Origin: Alphaproteobacteria bacterium
GTDB taxonomy: Bacteria; Pseudomonadota; Alphaproteobacteria; RUG11792
DNA: 14,423 nucleotides
Direction: 5' to 3'
NCBI GenBank assembly: GCA_017450545.1
Contig: JAFSTL010000028.1
Location: 1 to 14,423 of the forward strand
Under the pieces are notes generated by a model that saw only the letters and a list, made by a program, of their open reading frames with translations, made no database searches and had not been told where the DNA came from. Positions 12,613-14,423 of this stretch are shown piece after piece (within the stretch, counting starts at the first letter, position 1; each line of letters starts with the position of its first letter). The position numbers and the translations under genes are program-made.

Positions 12613-14385
12613 ATGTCAAAAAGTTCTCCTAAGTTTTTATCCCAGAGATTTTTGCTGACTTCTGCCATCGCAATGCAGGCGGTATTATTCGTTGAATGTT
12701 CACAGCTTTATGCTAGTGTTCATGAAGAAAACATTGAAGCAAAAGAGTTAAATAAAAATGTCATTTCAGATGAAGAAATTTTAAAAAATATTCCGAATTT
12801 TGAAAAAGTTATGACTGATGGATTAGAAAAAATAAAATTTCCAGGAGCGACTTTGTCAATATCACGCGCAAATAAGGTTTTATACTTTAAGGCCTTTGGA
12901 AAGACGGCAATGCCTGGGTATAAGTCGGTTGAAGCTACACCTCAAACTTTGTTTTCAGTTTCCTCCGTCTCAAAAAATATTTCAGCAATTTTAGTTGGTG
13001 CATTAGTGGATGCTGGTAAAATTTCTTTTAGCGATAAAGTGAGAAAGTATTATCCAGAATTTTTTATGTGCAACGAGGCACTTTCGAATGAATTTACTGT
13101 TCAAGATTTAATTTCGCATAGTTCTGGATTAAAGCATTTTTCTGGAGACTCTTTGCTGAAAGCAGGGTATGACAATGCGAAAATCTTGAATGCTTTCAGA
13201 TTTTTTAAGCAAAGACCAGGAGAATACAGAAAGTATTATGGATATCAAAATATTGTATACGGGATTATTGGCATAGTTCTTGAAAAAGCGACAGGCGAAA
13301 AATATGAAGATTTAGTGCAAAAATACATATTCGATAAAATGGCAATGAAAAATTCAAGTGCTATCAGATTGGACGCCGAAGCAAGTAAATTGGGGTATTT
13401 CAAATATCTTTTATCAAGATTTTCTCATGATCAACAGAGGATGGGCTTGTTCAAAGCAGTGTGGAATTTATTTGCAAAGACAATACAACATAAATCAAAA
13501 GTGATCTCTGATATACATACCAGGCGATTAGATAACATTGTGCATTTGGAACATACCAATTTTTATCATAAATTTCCTGCAACATCTGGTATAAGTCTTT
13601 CGGCGGAGGATTTCGCAAAGTGGTTAGCCATGCTCGCGAATAAAGGAACCTATAAAGGAAAACAAATCGTATCTGAGCACACCTTTAATAGGTTAACATC
13701 GGATATAGTAACAATAAAAGATATAAAAGATGAAGACGTCACCTTCGTTAAATCGCGATTCATGCGAGAAAATATGCACTATGGCATGGGATTTTTCAAT
13801 GCACAATACGCAGACAATGGCAGAAATGCGCGAAAGATATATTTTCATATGGGAGGCATACGTGGTTCTACGGCGTTTTTATCCATATCTCCGAGCGATG
13901 ATATAGCCGTCGGAGTTTCTTGTAATCTGGGCGGAGTTGCTATGACAAGATTTAGCGAGTATGCAGTAAACGCCGTTTTGGACCTGATCTTCAAGTTTAA
14001 TCACATAGACTGGGTTCAAGAAGATATTGATAAAAATCGTAAGTTCAGAGAGAAAAACAAAAAATTTTGGGATGGAATATCACACATGAATCCGACCCCG
14101 ATGGACAAAACAGAAAAGTATGTTGGAACGTATACAAGTGAAATGTATGGAAATATAAAAATATATGAGAAGGATGATTTATTGTATTTATCAAATGGAA
14201 ATAAGACAACAAGCCTGAAGCATATAAATGGGGATGTATTCGCTTTTCCTGGCATCGACCTGTCAGATTCTCCATTTGCAGGAGATGAGTATGTAATCTT
14301 CCTTCGAGATGAGAATAGAGCGATAAATTCATGCATAGTCACGTCTCTAAATGAGAATGACAATGTGTTTGTAAAACGAAAATAA
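12613..14385 (+). CDS. Secreted serine hydrolase of the beta-lactamase / AmpH fold
   Basis: The 590-residue protein has a signal peptide: positive residues up to R12, a hydrophobic stretch ~13-27, and a possible cleavage site after LYA near residue 34. It then has the three motifs of the serine beta-lactamase/DD-peptidase (class C-like, COG1680) superfamily. These are S118-V-S-K121 (SxxK nucleophile), Y211-Q-N213 (YxN) and H412-M-G414 (the KTG-like HxG). LISHSSGL near 167-173 is another family landmark. The last ~90 residues (from EKYVGTYTSE) look like the extra beta-rich C-terminal domain found on many of these hydrolases. Residues ~255-320 form an insert rich in basic residues. Substrate is unknown: peptidoglycan peptides, D-amino-acid peptides and esters are all handled by relatives. 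Start is ATG at 12613 with a weak GGA site. It diverges from the 186-aa gene and appears monocistronic. Confidence 0.9.
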   Translation: MSKSSPKFLSQRFLLTSAIAMQAVLFVECSQLYASVHEENIEAKELNKNVISDEEILKNIPNFEKVMTDGLEKIKFPGATLSISRANKVLYFKAFGKTAMPGYKSVEATPQTLFSVSSVSKNISAILVGALVDAGKISFSDKVRKYYPEFFMCNEALSNEFTVQDLISHSSGLKHFSGDSLLKAGYDNAKILNAFRFFKQRPGEYRKYYGYQNIVYGIIGIVLEKATGEKYEDLVQKYIFDKMAMKNSSAIRLDAEASKLGYFKYLLSRFSHDQQRMGLFKAVWNLFAKTIQHKSKVISDIHTRRLDNIVHLEHTNFYHKFPATSGISLSAEDFAKWLAMLANKGTYKGKQIVSEHTFNRLTSDIVTIKDIKDEDVTFVKSRFMRENMHYGMGFFNAQYADNGRNARKIYFHMGGIRGSTAFLSISPSDDIAVGVSCNLGGVAMTRFSEYAVNAVLDLIFKFNHIDWVQEDIDKNRKFREKNKKFWDGISHMNPTPMDKTEKYVGTYTSEMYGNIKIYEKDDLLYLSNGNKTTSLKHINGDVFAFPGIDLSDSPFAGDEYVIFLRDENRAINSCIVTSLNENDNVFVKRK

Positions 14386-14393
14386 TTTATGTA

Positions 14394-14422
14394 TGGACGA
14401 CAAAAGAAAATTCTGCTATGAT
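14394..14422 (+). promoter_or_regulatory. Possible promoter at the right edge
   Basis: TGGACG (14394-14399), a 17-base spacer and TGC-TATGAT (extended -10, hexamer at 14417-14422) could drive a gene beyond the window. No terminator was seen between the hydrolase stop and this site. Confidence 0.3.
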
Positions 14423-14423
14423 G

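Noticed and set aside
12521..12619. Longer form of the 186-aa membrane protein from a TTG at 12619
   Set aside because: It would overlap the start of the divergent hydrolase gene, while a GGAGGAG site supports the ATG at 12520.
11780..14385. Genomic island or prophage inserted at the tRNAs
   Set aside because: No integrase, no repeated tRNA 3' end and no other mobile genes are present in the window.

Overview
The window is a stretch of compact, AT-rich bacterial chromosome carrying mostly housekeeping genes. Lipid A synthesis (lpxA, fabZ), a MutS mismatch-repair protein, a BON-domain outer-membrane-type lipoprotein, encoded tRNA CCA ends and an alphaproteobacterial-looking tRNA-Glu point to a Gram-negative proteobacterium. 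My best guess is an alphaproteobacterium, possibly host-associated, because genes are tightly packed or overlapping and some conserved active-site positions have drifted. That placement is inference from sequence feel only. The cell uses the MEP isoprenoid route (dxr, ispH) and makes undecaprenyl phosphate, CDP-diacylglycerol and lipid A.

Layout, left to right. (1) map (methionine aminopeptidase) on +, behind its own sigma70-like promoter, meets an unrecognised ~144-aa protein gene on - tail to tail with one base between stop codons. That orphan has a consensus promoter (TTGACA-18-TATAAT). (2) After a gap of about 300 bases holding two divergent promoters, infC-secG-fabZ-lpxA run on + as a coupled operon. 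infC has no in-frame ATG or GTG start. (3) lpxA overlaps, stop codon to stop codon, a seven-gene block on -: ispH-mutS-yraN-BON lipoprotein-uppS-cdsA-dxr, read from about 10855 down to 3723. Nearly every junction is an overlap. (4) An MmcQ/YjbR-family gene on - diverges from a + tandem tRNA-Glu(CTC)/tRNA-Lys(CTT) pair. (5) A single-pass membrane protein with a long Pro/Glu/Lys-rich tail (-) diverges from a secreted serine beta-lactamase-fold hydrolase (+). (6) A possible promoter sits at the right edge.

Most of the window serves envelope and translation: IF3, MetAP and tRNAs for translation; SecG for export; FabZ, LpxA and CdsA for fatty acids, lipid A and phospholipid; Dxr, IspH and UppS for C5 units and the C55 carrier lipid; and the BON lipoprotein and serine hydrolase as probable envelope proteins.

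I see no phage, transposon, CRISPR array, toxin-antitoxin or defence module, and no clear new system. The items most worth a second look are the UppS with several altered active-site positions, the two orphan proteins, the non-AUG infC start, the long-form MmcQ protein and the MutS that ends at the ATPase domain.
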